A stretch of DNA of 64,000 bases from DATKZM01 sp035527975 (GTDB taxonomy: Bacteria; Pseudomonadota; Alphaproteobacteria; JAPULJ01): contig DATKZM010000085.1 of NCBI GenBank assembly GCA_035527975.1, positions 123,326 to 187,325 on the forward strand, written 5' to 3'. Shown piece after piece: positions 1 through 9,024 of this stretch. The notes under the pieces are model-generated. The model made no database searches, was not told the origin of the DNA, and saw only the letters and a list, made by a program, of their open reading frames with translations. Position 1 is the stretch's first letter. The number at the start of each line of letters is the position of its first letter. The translations under genes were made by a program, and so were the position numbers.

Positions 1-1487
1 GCGTCCGCGAAGCGGGCGTCTACTGCGAGATCCATCCCTTCAATATCGATCCCTCGAAGATCACGGCGTTCGCGCCGAAGGCCATCATTCTGTCGGGTGG
101 CCCTGCATCGGTGACGAAAGCCGATACTCCGGCCGCGCCCCTCGCGGTCTTCGAGGCGGGGGTGCCTGTGCTCGGCATCTGCTACGGCGAGCAGACGATG
201 TGCGATGTGCTCGGCGGCGTGGTCGAGGCGGCGGACCACCGCGAGTTCGGCCGCGCCTTCCTTGAGGTCAAAGACAAGAGTGCGCTCTTCGACGGCGTGC
301 TTGCCCCCGGCGACCGCGAACAGGTCTGGATGAGCCACGGCGACCGCGTGGTCTCGCTGCCGCAAGGCTTCCGGCCGATCGCCGTCAGCGACAACGCGCC
401 CTTCGCCGCCATCGCCGATGAAGCGCGCAAATTCTACGGTGTGCAATTCCACCCCGAGGTCGTGCATACGCCGCACGGCGCCGCGCTGCTGGCCAACTTC
501 GTGCATAATATCGCCGGCTGCGACGGCGAATGGACCATGGCGGCCTTTCGCGAGGAGGCGATTGCCCGGGTGCGTGCGCAGGTCGGCAAGGAGCGCGTGA
601 TATGCGGGCTCTCCGGCGGCGTCGACAGCTCGGTCGTCGCGGTGCTGCTGCACGAGGCGATCGGCGACCAGCTCACCTGCATCTTCGTCGATCACGGGCT
701 GCTGCGCGCAAACGAGGCCGGGCAGGTCGTCGATCTTTTCTGCGACCACTACAACATCCCGCTGATCCACCGCGATGCCGCCGATCTCTTTCTTGGCCGG
801 CTCGACGGGGTCAGCGAGCCCGAGCAAAAACGCAAGATCATCGGCGGCGCTTTCATCGAGGTCTTCGAGGAGGAAGCGGCAAGGATCGGCGGCGCGTCCT
901 TCCTGGCCCAGGGCACGCTCTATCCCGATGTTATCGAATCCGTGTCGCCGCGCGGCGGGCCCAGCGCCGTCATAAAATCGCACCACAATGTCGGCGGCCT
1001 GCCCGAGCGCATGAACATGGCGCTTGTTGAACCCGTGCGCGAACTCTTCAAGGACGAAGTGCGCGCGCTGGGCCGCGAGCTTGGGCTGCCCGAGGACTTC
1101 ATCCGCCGCCATCCATTCCCCGGGCCGGGGCTGGCGATCCGCGTGCCGGGTGCTATCGACCGCGAAAAGCTCGACATCCTGCGCAAGGCCGATGCGATCT
1201 ATCTGGAGGAAATCCGCAACGCCGGGCTCTACGATGCGATCTGGCAGGCCTTTGCCGTGCTGCTGCCGGTGCGCAGTGTCGGCGTGATGGGCGACGAGCG
1301 GACATACGAATACGTCTGTGCCCTGCGCGCGGTGACCTCCACAGACGGGATGACCGCCGATTGGTTTCCCTTCAGCCACGAGTTCCTTGCGGGTGTGTCC
1401 TCGCGCATCGTCAACGAGGTGCGCGGCATCAACCGCGTCGTCTACGACGTGACCTCAAAGCCGCCCGGCACGATCGAGTGGGAGTAG
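1..1487 (+). CDS. guaA: GMP synthase (glutamine-hydrolysing), 5' truncated by window edge
   Basis: Converts XMP to GMP with glutamine and ATP, the last step of de novo guanine nucleotide synthesis. The frame is open from base 3, so the true start lies upstream of the window. Seen: a class I glutamine amidotransferase domain with the nucleophile motif GICYGEQ and its His-Glu partner GVQFHPEV, an ATP pyrophosphatase P-loop GLSGGVDSS, and the C-terminal dimerisation domain ending PPGTIEWE, which is the usual GuaA terminus. Only the first few dozen residues are missing. No overlapping partner gene follows. Confidence 0.98.
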   Translation, partial: VREAGVYCEIHPFNIDPSKITAFAPKAIILSGGPASVTKADTPAAPLAVFEAGVPVLGICYGEQTMCDVLGGVVEAADHREFGRAFLEVKDKSALFDGVLAPGDREQVWMSHGDRVVSLPQGFRPIAVSDNAPFAAIADEARKFYGVQFHPEVVHTPHGAALLANFVHNIAGCDGEWTMAAFREEAIARVRAQVGKERVICGLSGGVDSSVVAVLLHEAIGDQLTCIFVDHGLLRANEAGQVVDLFCDHYNIPLIHRDAADLFLGRLDGVSEPEQKRKIIGGAFIEVFEEEAARIGGASFLAQGTLYPDVIESVSPRGGPSAVIKSHHNVGGLPERMNMALVEPVRELFKDEVRALGRELGLPEDFIRRHPFPGPGLAIRVPGAIDREKLDILRKADAIYLEEIRNAGLYDAIWQAFAVLLPVRSVGVMGDERTYEYVCALRAVTSTDGMTADWFPFSHEFLAGVSSRIVNEVRGINRVVYDVTSKPPGTIEWE

Positions 1488-1631
1488 GTGAGTGGGCGTG
1501 GGGCCGGCATGTTTCGAGCGCCGGGCAATGGACCGCGACGGATTTCCCGGGTAGGTCGCTGGACACAATGATGTGAACTGAATCCGGTTTGGTCTCGTAA
1601 TACATATATGCCCAGGACGGCATCAAAGGCG

Positions 1632-1655
1632 TTTTCGGCGCAAATAGGCCGAAAA
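1632..1655. other. Inverted repeat between guaA and the lipoprotein gene
   Basis: TTTTCGGC and GCCGAAAA form an 8-bp stem around an 8-nt loop, 145 bases after the guaA stop and 27 bases before the lipoprotein start. There is no T-run after it on the plus strand, so it may be a factor-dependent terminator region or a 5' leader hairpin of the next gene. Confidence 0.35.
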
Positions 1656-1681
1656 TCAGAACTGATCAGGAGGTGCGAGCC

Positions 1682-1972
1682 ATGCCAAATACGGTGTTTC
1701 GATTAAGGAAACCCTTGTCCGCCGCGCTCGCCGCGCTGGGCATCCTGGCGCTTGGCGCCTGCGCCGGCTCGCCGACTGCCAACCCCGATATGGTTTCCAT
1801 CGTGCCTGGTCCCGATGTGCCGAAGGGCACCAAAGGCCCGAACGCTGCGCCGCTGTGCCGCGAGGTCGGCGGCTATGACGCCTTTTTCAAGCGCACAGGC
1901 AAGGCCTGCTGGTTGGGGCCGGACGAGTTCAACGACATCAATTACAACGACCCCGGCGGGCCGACGATCTGA
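1682..1972 (+). CDS. Small predicted lipoprotein, 96 aa
   Basis: The function is unknown. The N-terminus is a lipoprotein signal: basic residues, a hydrophobic stretch and the lipobox ALGAC with Cys27 as the likely lipidation site. The mature part is short (about 70 aa), Pro/Gly-rich, and holds two Cys (in PLCREVGGYDAF and KACWLGPDEF) that could form a disulfide. ATG 1682 is chosen because AGGAGG at 1668-1673 sits 8 bases upstream; the in-frame GTG at 1673 overlaps that ribosome binding site. It stands alone between guaA and a convergent gene ending 8 bases away. Confidence 0.7.
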   Translation: MPNTVFRLRKPLSAALAALGILALGACAGSPTANPDMVSIVPGPDVPKGTKGPNAAPLCREVGGYDAFFKRTGKACWLGPDEFNDINYNDPGGPTI

Positions 1973-1980
1973 TCTGGGTT

Positions 1981-2352
1981 CTACTGCCCGGCCGGGTCGC
2001 TATCGGCAGCGAATTCGACCACGCCCCAATCGCGTTCCACGCGCATGAGGTCGTCGAGGCCCCTGGCGGCACGCTCGGCGGCGAAGCGCTGGGGTGCGTC
2101 GCCGCTGAAATAGCGCTCAAGGTTTTCCACGCTGTCGATACCGTAGATCATCGCAAAGCCCGGCCAGCCATTATCGGCGGCGTCCTCGTTCGCCAGGCGC
2201 ACCCGGCGCGCCCACAAAAAGCCGGGCTCGTCGATCACTTCGGCGATATGGCCGTGGTCGAGCCAATCGAGCACAGTCTCGACGGCGCCCGGATTGATCC
2301 AGAAGCGGACGAGGAAGATGGCGCCGGCTTGGTCCATCGGGTCTCTGGGCAT
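1981..2352 (-). CDS. DUF4286-like small protein, 123 aa
   Basis: Small cytoplasmic protein with the look of a dimeric alpha-beta barrel (DUF4286/EthD-like): a beta strand IFLVRFWI, then LDWLDHGHIAEVIDEPGF, which resembles the WL..HI.EVL..PGF pattern of DUF4286, then FAMIYGIDSVENLERYF. No catalytic residues are recognisable. It lies 20 bases downstream of aapP on the same strand and may be the last gene of the aap operon. The frame is open further upstream, but into aapP, so ATG 2352 (or ATG 2337) is the sensible start. Neither has a strong ribosome binding site. The family call is by motif only. Confidence 0.6.
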   Translation of the reverse strand: MPRDPMDQAGAIFLVRFWINPGAVETVLDWLDHGHIAEVIDEPGFLWARRVRLANEDAADNGWPGFAMIYGIDSVENLERYFSGDAPQRFAAERAARGLDDLMRVERDWGVVEFAADSDPAGQ

Positions 2353-2372
2353 TGCCGCGCCGCGCCCGGCGC

Positions 2373-3167
2373 TCAGTGCGAGAGGATCTGGCTGAGGAAG
2401 AGCTTGGTGCGCTCCGATTGGGGATTGTTGAAAAAGGTCTCGGGCTCGTTCTGCTCGATGATCTCGCCGCCATCCATGAACATGACCCGGTTTGCGACCG
2501 TGCGCGCAAAGCCCATCTCGTGGGTCACGCACAGCATGGTCATGCCTTCTTCGGCCAGCTCGATCATCACGTCGAGCACTTCCTTGATCATCTCCGGGTC
2601 GAGCGCGGACGTCGGCTCGTCGAACAGCATGATCTTAGGGTTCATGCAGAGTGACCGCGCAATGGCGACGCGTTGCTGCTGACCACCGGAAAGCTGGCCC
2701 GGGAATTTTTCCGCTTGTTCGGGGATCTTGACCCGTTCCAGATACTTCATCGCCATACGATCGGCTTCTTCCTTCGGCGTCTTGCGCACCCATATCGGCG
2801 CCAGAGTTAGGTTCTCCAGCACGGTCAGATGCGGGAACAGGTTGAAATGCTGGAACACCATGCCGACCTCGCGGCGGATCTGATCGATCTGCTTGATGTC
2901 GTTGGTGAGCTCGATGCCGTCGACGATGATTTGGCCCTGCTGGTGCTCCTCCAGGCGGTTGATGCAGCGGATCATGGTCGATTTGCCCGAGCCCGACGGC
3001 CCGCAGATCACGATCCGCTCGCCGCGGTAGACCGTGAGGTTGATGTCCTTCAGGACATGAAACTCACCGTACCATTTGTGCATGTCGATCAGCTGGATCG
3101 CCACCTCGTCGGAAACCTTCAGGTCCCGGCGCTGGGGAGGGGCGGTGTTCTCGTGTGCGGTCGCCAT
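2373..3167 (-). CDS. aapP: General L-amino acid ABC transporter, ATP-binding protein
   Basis: ATPase that powers uptake of polar and general L-amino acids through AapQ/AapM. The 264 residues carry Walker A GPSGSGKST (residues 56-64), the signature LSGGQQQR and Walker B IMLFDEPTSALD, followed by the switch His in CVTHEMGF. Length is as usual for the PAAT family. It is the last transporter gene of the minus-strand order aapJ-aapQ-aapM-aapP, starting 28 bases after the aapM stop. Confidence 0.95.
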   Translation of the reverse strand: MATAHENTAPPQRRDLKVSDEVAIQLIDMHKWYGEFHVLKDINLTVYRGERIVICGPSGSGKSTMIRCINRLEEHQQGQIIVDGIELTNDIKQIDQIRREVGMVFQHFNLFPHLTVLENLTLAPIWVRKTPKEEADRMAMKYLERVKIPEQAEKFPGQLSGGQQQRVAIARSLCMNPKIMLFDEPTSALDPEMIKEVLDVMIELAEEGMTMLCVTHEMGFARTVANRVMFMDGGEIIEQNEPETFFNNPQSERTKLFLSQILSH

Positions 3168-3195
3168 GGGAAATGCTCCGATCTAGGGCGTAGAA

Positions 3196-5121
3196 CTAGC
3201 GCTTGTGTCCGGTGTCGAGCTTGCGCTCCATGTACTGGCTGTAGCGCGACATGCCGTAACAGAAGACCCAAAAGGCGAAGGCCGCAAACACGTACCCGGT
3301 ATAGGGCACGTTGGGCGCGAGCCATTTTTGGTCGGTGAGCCCGGTCTGAACGATGCCGAGCAAGTCGAAGAGGCCAATGATCGAAACCAGCGTCGTGTCC
3401 TTGAAGAGGCCGATGAAGGTGTTGACGATGCCCGGGATCACGATTTTCAGCGCCTGCGGCAGGATGATCAGGCGCATCGATTTCCAGTAGCTAAGGCCCA
3501 GCGCGTCGGCGGCTTCGTACTGGCCTTTTGCGATTGCCTGCAGCCCGCCGCGGACCACCTCGGCCATATAGGCGGCGGAGAAGAGCGCCACGCCGATCAG
3601 CGCGCGCAGGAGTTGGTTGAAGGTCACGCCCTCGGGCAGGAATAGCGGGAACATCACCGTGGCCATGAACAGCACGGTAATCAGCGGCACGCCGCGCCAG
3701 AATTCGATGAAAACGACGCTGATCGTGCGGATGATCGGCATGTTGGAGCGACGGCCGAGGGCCAGCACGATGCCGAGCGGCAGCGACGCCACGATGCCGG
3801 TCAGCGCCACCACCAGCGTCAACATGAGCCCGCCCCATTTGGGCGTCTCGACATAAGGCAGCACGCCCTGCACGCCGCGGAAGAAGGGGACCGTGTTGGC
3901 CTGCCAGTCGAAGATGCCGAGATTGAGGAAGTCCGGGGGCGCGAACAACACCCAATAGGCGATCAGCACATAGAGCGGGGCAAGCGCCAGCGCGACCTTG
4001 CCCGGCAGACCAGCGTTCCGGCCATATCCCCATGGGGCCAATGCGGCCACCGCGAACGCGGCCGGCGCGAACGCTATTGCCCAGGGCGGCGATTCGCCGC
4101 GAACCGAATTCCAGGACTGGATCAGCAGCATGTTGCCGACGAAGGCGAGGACCCCAACAAGGATGCACACAAAGACGAACCGGTCGAGCACGCCGTCCCT
4201 GGTCCGCGGCGCCAACAGGAGCGCCACCATCAGCACGATGGGAAGCATCGTCAACAAGGCCGCCACGATCACTGTTGTCGCTGGCCCCTGGTCTTGCGCC
4301 GCGCCAACGCCGTAGGCCAGCCCGACCGTCCAGTTGGACGGCAATGCCAGTCCCCAAATCACGAACAGGATCACCAGGACCACCGAGATCGGCAGGCTTC
4401 GGCTGGTAAGCTTGGCGTGGCACGGCAGCAGCGCCATGATGGCCAGCGCGAAAGCGGAAAGTCCCATCAGCCAATAGGGCCACGCCTGCACCGCGTCTCT
4501 TGAGAGCCCCAGCAACAGCACGAATGCCACGACCGGGAAGACGAACATCAGGAAGCCGGCGAGCAGGCGCCGCAGCCGCGGGTAGGCGGACTGCGCGGCG
4601 ATAAGCGCGACGACGGCCAGAGCGAGGACGATCAGGTTGAAGGGCCACGCGCGCACGCCCTCGCCGGCGAATGCGAAGTACAGCAGCACCGCGAATATCG
4701 GCCCGAGTATGAAAGCCGCGCCGCGCAACAGCCGCGCCACCGGCACGCGCTCGAACATGATCGGCACCATGGCCAGCACCAGAAGGGCGGCGATCACATC
4801 GGGTCGCCAGCGCTCGGCTTCGGGAAACAGCCCATACATGAACTGATCCCAGCGGACCCCGACAAACGCCCAGCAGGCGGCGTCAGGGCTTGTCAGGCAG
4901 TCCTTGCTGCCGGTGCCGGTCCAGACCGCGTCGATAAACGCCCAGTTCAGCAGCTTCGGCAGGAGCCAGACCACCAGCGCCCCGAACAGGAGCGTGAACA
5001 CGATGTTGACCGGTGATGAGAAAAGGTTCGTCCGCATCCAGCCGATAATGCCCGTCGTCGTCGACGGGGCCGGCATATCGGGATAGTCGCCCGGCGCGTA
5101 TTTGGGGGGTGCATCGCTCAT
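3196..5121 (-). CDS. aapM: General L-amino acid ABC transporter permease AapM, enlarged (641 aa)
   Basis: Inner-membrane permease subunit pairing with AapQ. The N-terminus (ACWAFVGVRWDQF, AERWRP) and the C-terminal PAAT permease domain with the EAA loop (YEAADALGLSYWKSM) and FKDTTLVSIIG match AapM closely. The family is normally about 380-400 aa. Here residues about 150-418 (roughly 3868-4674) are an extra hydrophobic block in which I count about eight possible membrane spans, placed just before the conserved LPYVETP segment. There is no frameshift and the frame is uninterrupted. The aapQ stop lies 2 bases before the start. See findings. Confidence 0.9.
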   Translation of the reverse strand: MSDAPPKYAPGDYPDMPAPSTTTGIIGWMRTNLFSSPVNIVFTLLFGALVVWLLPKLLNWAFIDAVWTGTGSKDCLTSPDAACWAFVGVRWDQFMYGLFPEAERWRPDVIAALLVLAMVPIMFERVPVARLLRGAAFILGPIFAVLLYFAFAGEGVRAWPFNLIVLALAVVALIAAQSAYPRLRRLLAGFLMFVFPVVAFVLLLGLSRDAVQAWPYWLMGLSAFALAIMALLPCHAKLTSRSLPISVVLVILFVIWGLALPSNWTVGLAYGVGAAQDQGPATTVIVAALLTMLPIVLMVALLLAPRTRDGVLDRFVFVCILVGVLAFVGNMLLIQSWNSVRGESPPWAIAFAPAAFAVAALAPWGYGRNAGLPGKVALALAPLYVLIAYWVLFAPPDFLNLGIFDWQANTVPFFRGVQGVLPYVETPKWGGLMLTLVVALTGIVASLPLGIVLALGRRSNMPIIRTISVVFIEFWRGVPLITVLFMATVMFPLFLPEGVTFNQLLRALIGVALFSAAYMAEVVRGGLQAIAKGQYEAADALGLSYWKSMRLIILPQALKIVIPGIVNTFIGLFKDTTLVSIIGLFDLLGIVQTGLTDQKWLAPNVPYTGYVFAAFAFWVFCYGMSRYSQYMERKLDTGHKR

Positions 5122-5123
5122 CG

Positions 5124-6311
5124 CTAGCGCTCCACCAGCGCCTTGCGGGCGTTGTACCAGTTCATATAACCCGAAGTGAGCAGGCTGATCGTCAGGTAGA
5201 TCGCCATGGTGATGGCGATAATTTCCACCGCCTGTCCGGTCTGGTTGAGCACCGTGCCTGCGAAGACCGAAGTCAAATCGGGATAGGCGATCGCCGTGGC
5301 GAGCGAGGAGTTCTTCGTCAGGTTGAGATACTGGCTGGTGAGCGGCGGGATGATCACCCGCATCGCCTGGGGAATGATCACCTGGTTCAATGTCGGTCGT
5401 GGGCGCAGGCCGAGCGCGCGCGCCGCCTCGGTCTGGCCGTGGCTGACCGACTGAATGCCGGCGCGCACGATCTCGGCGATGAAGGATGCCGTGTAGACCG
5501 CAAGCGCGATCAGCATGGCGACGAATTCGGGAATGATGTTGACGCCGCCTTCATAGTTGAAGCCGGTCAGCTTCGGCACTTCGTAGCCGATCGAAAAGCT
5601 GAGGATCAGCCACAGCAGCGCCGGCGCGCCAACGATCAGTGCCAGGCCGACGGCGAACATGGGGAATTGCTCGCCGGTTTTCTCCTGTCGCGCCTTGGCC
5701 CATCGGCCGATGAACTTGGTGACTATGATCCCGGCAATGAAGACGAGCACGATCGACAGCGATGCCCAGCCCGACTTGAGGGAGGGCACGTAGAAGCCGC
5801 GGTTGTTGAGGACGAAGCTGTCGAAGATCGTGAGGCTTTCCCGCGGTCCCGGCAGCGGCTTCAGCACCGCGTGGTACCAGAAGAAAATCTGCAGAAGCAG
5901 CGGGATATTGCGGAAAGTCTCGATATAGATCGTCGCGATTTTGCGGACCAGCCAGTTGCTGGACAGTCGCGCCACACCGATGGTGAAACCCAGCACCGTC
6001 GCCAGCAAGATGCCGACGAAGGCGATGAGGATCGTATTGAGGAGGCTGACGATCAGCGCCACGCCATAGCTCGACGTTTCGCTATATGGGATCAGCTTTT
6101 GAATGATCCCGAAGCCGGCGGTGGTCTCCAGGAAGCCGAAGCCCGCGGCGATATTCTGCCGCTCCATGTTCTTTACGGTGTTGTCGGCCAGGTACCAACC
6201 GACCCAGATCACCGCCGCCAAGGCCGCGACTTGGAAGAAGATCGAGCGAATGCGCGGGTCGCGATACCACACGGCGCTCGCCGGCTTGGCGGTGAGACCG
6301 TCAGCCGTCAT
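5124..6311 (-). CDS. aapQ: General L-amino acid ABC transporter permease AapQ
   Basis: Second inner-membrane permease of the Aap system, 395 aa, the normal length for AapQ. It begins with a cytoplasmic stretch (YRDPRIRSIFFQ) and a first span, has the large periplasmic loop typical of AapQ (PLPGPRESLTIFDSF), and carries the EAA loop EAARALGLRPRPTLNQ near residue 320. It is translationally close to aapM (2 bases apart). A strong hairpin (6379-6406) separates it from aapJ. Confidence 0.95.
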   Translation of the reverse strand: MTADGLTAKPASAVWYRDPRIRSIFFQVAALAAVIWVGWYLADNTVKNMERQNIAAGFGFLETTAGFGIIQKLIPYSETSSYGVALIVSLLNTILIAFVGILLATVLGFTIGVARLSSNWLVRKIATIYIETFRNIPLLLQIFFWYHAVLKPLPGPRESLTIFDSFVLNNRGFYVPSLKSGWASLSIVLVFIAGIIVTKFIGRWAKARQEKTGEQFPMFAVGLALIVGAPALLWLILSFSIGYEVPKLTGFNYEGGVNIIPEFVAMLIALAVYTASFIAEIVRAGIQSVSHGQTEAARALGLRPRPTLNQVIIPQAMRVIIPPLTSQYLNLTKNSSLATAIAYPDLTSVFAGTVLNQTGQAVEIIAITMAIYLTISLLTSGYMNWYNARKALVER

Positions 6312-6378
6312 GCCGACTTTGCCCGGCTATCCCCGCGGGAACGAATTTCCACGACGGCCCCCCTACCGTGGAATGGAA

Positions 6379-6406
6379 CGGCCCTGTCAGCAATCTGACA
6401 GGGCCG
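6379..6406 (-). terminator. Intercistronic hairpin between aapJ and aapQ
   Basis: A perfect 12-bp stem (CGGCCCTGTCAG / CTGACAGGGCCG) with a 4-nt loop, 14 bases after the aapJ stop on the minus strand and about 70 bases before aapQ. No long U-tract follows. In many ABC transporter operons such a hairpin stabilises the binding-protein mRNA or partly attenuates the permease genes, giving excess binding protein; that role is inferred here. Confidence 0.7.
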
Positions 6407-6420
6407 CTTCATTCTAGGCT

Positions 6421-7437
6421 TTAACGCATTGGCGGCGCGTAGAGGATGCCGCCTTTGCTCCACAGCTTGTTCAGACCGCGCTCCAAGCCGAGCGGTGTCT
6501 TCGGCCCAACATTCGCGTTGTAGATCTGAGCGTAGTTGCCGACCTGCTTGACGATGTTGTAGGCCCAGGTCTTGCCGAGACCCAGGCTCTTGCCGGTATC
6601 GCCCTCGGTGCCAAGCAGACGCCGGATCTCCGGGTTTTTGCTCGACTTCATTTTGTCGACATTCTTGGAGTTGACGCCGAGCTCTTCGGCGATGATCAGC
6701 GCGTTCAGCGTCCAGCGTGCGATATCGCCCCACTGGTTGTCGCCGTGGCGGACCACCGGGCCCAGCGGCTCCTTGGAGATGATCTCCGGCAGAACCATAT
6801 TGGCGTTCGGATTTTTCAGCTTTGTGCGCTGGGCTGCAAGGCCCGAACGATCGGTCGTGTATACGTCGCAGCGGCCGGCGTCATAGGCAGACACGACTTC
6901 GTCGGCCTTTTCGAAGGCCACCACCTTGTACTTCATGCCATTGGAGCGGAAGTAGTCGGCAACGTTGAGCTCCGTGGTCGTGCCGGTGTTGGTGCACACC
7001 GCCGCGCCGCTCAGCTGCTTGGCGCTCTTCACGCCGAGCTTCTTGCGAACCATGAAACCCTGGCCGTCATAATAGAGCACGCCCACGAAATCGAGCCCGA
7101 GGGCCGTGTCGCGGGTATGCGTCCAAGTGGTGTTGCGCGAGAGCACGTCGACCTCACCCGACTGCAGCGCGGTGAAACGCACTTTGGCCGAAAGCGGCAC
7201 ATACTTGACCTTGTTGCCGTCGCCAAGCACCGCTGCCGCCAGCGCGCGGCAGTAGTCGACGTCGATGCCGGTCCATTTGCCCTTGTCGTCCGGATTGGAG
7301 AACCCCGGAAGGCCCTGGCTGACGCCGCACTTGACGACGCCGTTTCGCTTGACGTCGTCCAACGTCGCCGCGCCCGCGGCCGTGCTGAACCCCATCATGG
7401 TGACCGCCGCCGCGGCCCACACAAGTCCCTTCTTCAT
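6421..7437 (-). CDS. aapJ: General L-amino acid ABC transporter, periplasmic binding protein
   Basis: Soluble periplasmic receptor that delivers amino acids to AapQMP; 338 aa. It has a Sec signal peptide (MKKGLVWAAAAVTMMGF, cleavage likely after AAGA near residue 23), then the SBP_bac_3 fold beginning TLDDVKRNGVVKCGVSQGLPGF. The long ALLNP-type stretches of the family (VDVLSRNTTWTHTRD, GFMVRKKLGVKSA) are present. ATG 7437 is chosen over an upstream in-frame codon at 7569 because it gives a proper signal peptide and has AGGGAG about 8 bases upstream. First gene of the aap operon. Confidence 0.95.
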   Translation of the reverse strand: MKKGLVWAAAAVTMMGFSTAAGAATLDDVKRNGVVKCGVSQGLPGFSNPDDKGKWTGIDVDYCRALAAAVLGDGNKVKYVPLSAKVRFTALQSGEVDVLSRNTTWTHTRDTALGLDFVGVLYYDGQGFMVRKKLGVKSAKQLSGAAVCTNTGTTTELNVADYFRSNGMKYKVVAFEKADEVVSAYDAGRCDVYTTDRSGLAAQRTKLKNPNANMVLPEIISKEPLGPVVRHGDNQWGDIARWTLNALIIAEELGVNSKNVDKMKSSKNPEIRRLLGTEGDTGKSLGLGKTWAYNIVKQVGNYAQIYNANVGPKTPLGLERGLNKLWSKGGILYAPPMR

Positions 7438-7648
7438 TGAAACACTCCCTGTTTCGTTTTTTCGATTGAAACCCGATTTCGCCGGCTTTCGACCCCGCCC
7501 CAGACCGGGCCAAGCCAAAAGCTCGGATTGCGTCATCATTGGCCATCGGGGCCGAGAAGCCAAGCACATTTCATTTCGGTAATAAGAATCGGCGCCCGCC
7601 CGTGCGGCGTGTAGCGCGGGAACTCAGGGCTTCAATCGATTGATGGGA

Positions 7649-8440
7649 TTATGCTCCCAAAAGCTGGAAATCCTGGCGCGCGAGGAAGGCGGCAATGGCC
7701 GCGGCCGTCTGCTCCGGGGCCTCGCGGTGGGGGATGTGGCCGATCCCGGAAAGGACGAGCGCCTCAGATGGTCCGGAGACGCCGCCGGCGATCGCGTCGA
7801 CCTGGCCGGGATCGCAGAACGCATCCTCGCTGCCCTGGACGACCAGGGTAGGGCAGGTCACGGCTGGCAATTGCCCCTCGGCGGACCAGTCCCGCGATCC
7901 AGGATCGAGCCAGAGGTCACTCCAGGCTCGGTACATGGGTTCGGCATTGTTGCCGTGATAGCGCTCCAGTCCCTCGCGCAGATCGCCGCGGTCCCAGTCC
8001 GCCCGGCCGGCATTAATACTGTTGAGCGCTGAGGTATCGAAGAAGACATGCGCCGCGATCGAGACCACCGCCCGCGCTGGAACCCTCTGCGGCCTGGCCG
8101 CATACAGGAGCGCGATCGTGCCGCCGTCGCTGTGGCCGACCAGAATTGCCTCGCGCACGCCGAGCGTGTCCAATATCTCTGGAAGCACGGTCCAGGCCTC
8201 GTCCGCGAAAAAGGTCATCTGTCGCGGCGCCGGCGGCACCGGGTCGGAGCGGCCATGGCCCCAGCGGCTGTAAACCAGCGCGCCGCATCCAGTGGCGGCC
8301 GCAAGCCGCTCGGGGAAGTCGAACCAAGTCTCGACGCAGCCCAACCCGTAATGCAGCAGCACCAGCGTCGGCGCGGCTTCCGGTCCGGGCCCGATCCACT
8401 CATAGTGCAGGCGATGGCCGCCAGCGGTCACGAAGGGCAA
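7649..8440 (-). CDS. Alpha/beta hydrolase, 263 aa
   Basis: Cytoplasmic alpha/beta-hydrolase of unknown substrate. Seen: the oxyanion region LVLLHYGLGCVETW, the nucleophile elbow GHSDGG (Ser near residue 104), the acidic member in QGSEDAFCDP and the catalytic His in GIGHIPHRE. There is no lid signature that would assign it to esterases, haloalkane dehalogenases or C-C hydrolases. The start appears to be TTG 8440, with GGAGAT 8 bases upstream; no in-frame ATG fits. It precedes the aap operon on the same strand with a 211-base gap, so it is probably separate. Confidence 0.85.
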   Translation of the reverse strand: MPFVTAGGHRLHYEWIGPGPEAAPTLVLLHYGLGCVETWFDFPERLAAATGCGALVYSRWGHGRSDPVPPAPRQMTFFADEAWTVLPEILDTLGVREAILVGHSDGGTIALLYAARPQRVPARAVVSIAAHVFFDTSALNSINAGRADWDRGDLREGLERYHGNNAEPMYRAWSDLWLDPGSRDWSAEGQLPAVTCPTLVVQGSEDAFCDPGQVDAIAGGVSGPSEALVLSGIGHIPHREAPEQTAAAIAAFLARQDFQLLGA

Positions 8441-8497
8441 CGGGGATCTCCGGGAGTGATGTGCGGGCGGGGCGAGGCGGCGCGTTCGGGGCGACGC

Positions 8498-8980
8498 TTA
8501 AACCGACAGCGAGCCGTAGGCGCCGACGCCGACGATCAGATCGCCCACGCGCACCAGGTAGCTCATCTTTTGTTCCATGCGCCGCGAGCATGGGTTGTAC
8601 CAGCGGTAACGGACCCAGCCACGTCCGCGCGCGATCACACGCCCGAAATGCGATTGCAGGTTGAACCCGCCGCTGCGGATGACCTCGGGAAAGCCGACAT
8701 TCTCGATGATGACACCGTGCTGGTTCACCACAAAGACATAGAGATCGCCGCGCACGAACGGCCCGCTCGGATCGCGGTAGCGCTGGAAAGCCCGGACGCG
8801 TCCCATGGCGGCCAGCACCCTGGCCGCGCGCTCGGCCAAACGCTTGGCTTCTTCCGGCGAGCCGGCAGGGCAGCGCCTGGCGGCCGCGGCGTTGTTCGCG
8901 TCGGTAACCAGTGCGGACGCCCCTGGTGTGGGCAACACCGCCAGCAGGAAAATCGCGGCGATGAACTTTGAGACCGGCAT
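8498..8980 (-). CDS. Secreted single-Cache-domain protein, 160 aa
   Basis: Predicted periplasmic protein: a signal peptide (hydrophobic FIAAIFLLAVL, cleavage near ASA) followed by one small Cache-type ligand-binding domain. Cache features are the helical lead (EEAKRLAERAARVL), FVRGDLYVFVVNQHGVIIENV, and the closing GRGWVRYRWYNPCSRR...SYLVRVGDLIVGVGAY. There is no transmembrane or signalling domain, so it is a stand-alone sensor or binding protein. Two Cys (one early in the mature part, one in NPCSRR) might pair. ATG 8980 is used; an in-frame GTG lies 9 bases upstream and neither has a clear ribosome binding site. Confidence 0.75.
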   Translation of the reverse strand: MPVSKFIAAIFLLAVLPTPGASALVTDANNAAAARRCPAGSPEEAKRLAERAARVLAAMGRVRAFQRYRDPSGPFVRGDLYVFVVNQHGVIIENVGFPEVIRSGGFNLQSHFGRVIARGRGWVRYRWYNPCSRRMEQKMSYLVRVGDLIVGVGAYGSLSV

Positions 8981-9024
8981 TGGTGTCACCGTGATTTCTG
9001 ACCGCGATCTGAGACGATCTTGAT

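Noticed and set aside
5109..6398. Long open frame opposite aapQ
   Set aside because: It is antisense to a clear transporter gene, is rich in Arg, Asp and His as expected for the complement of hydrophobic codons, and shows no family motif.
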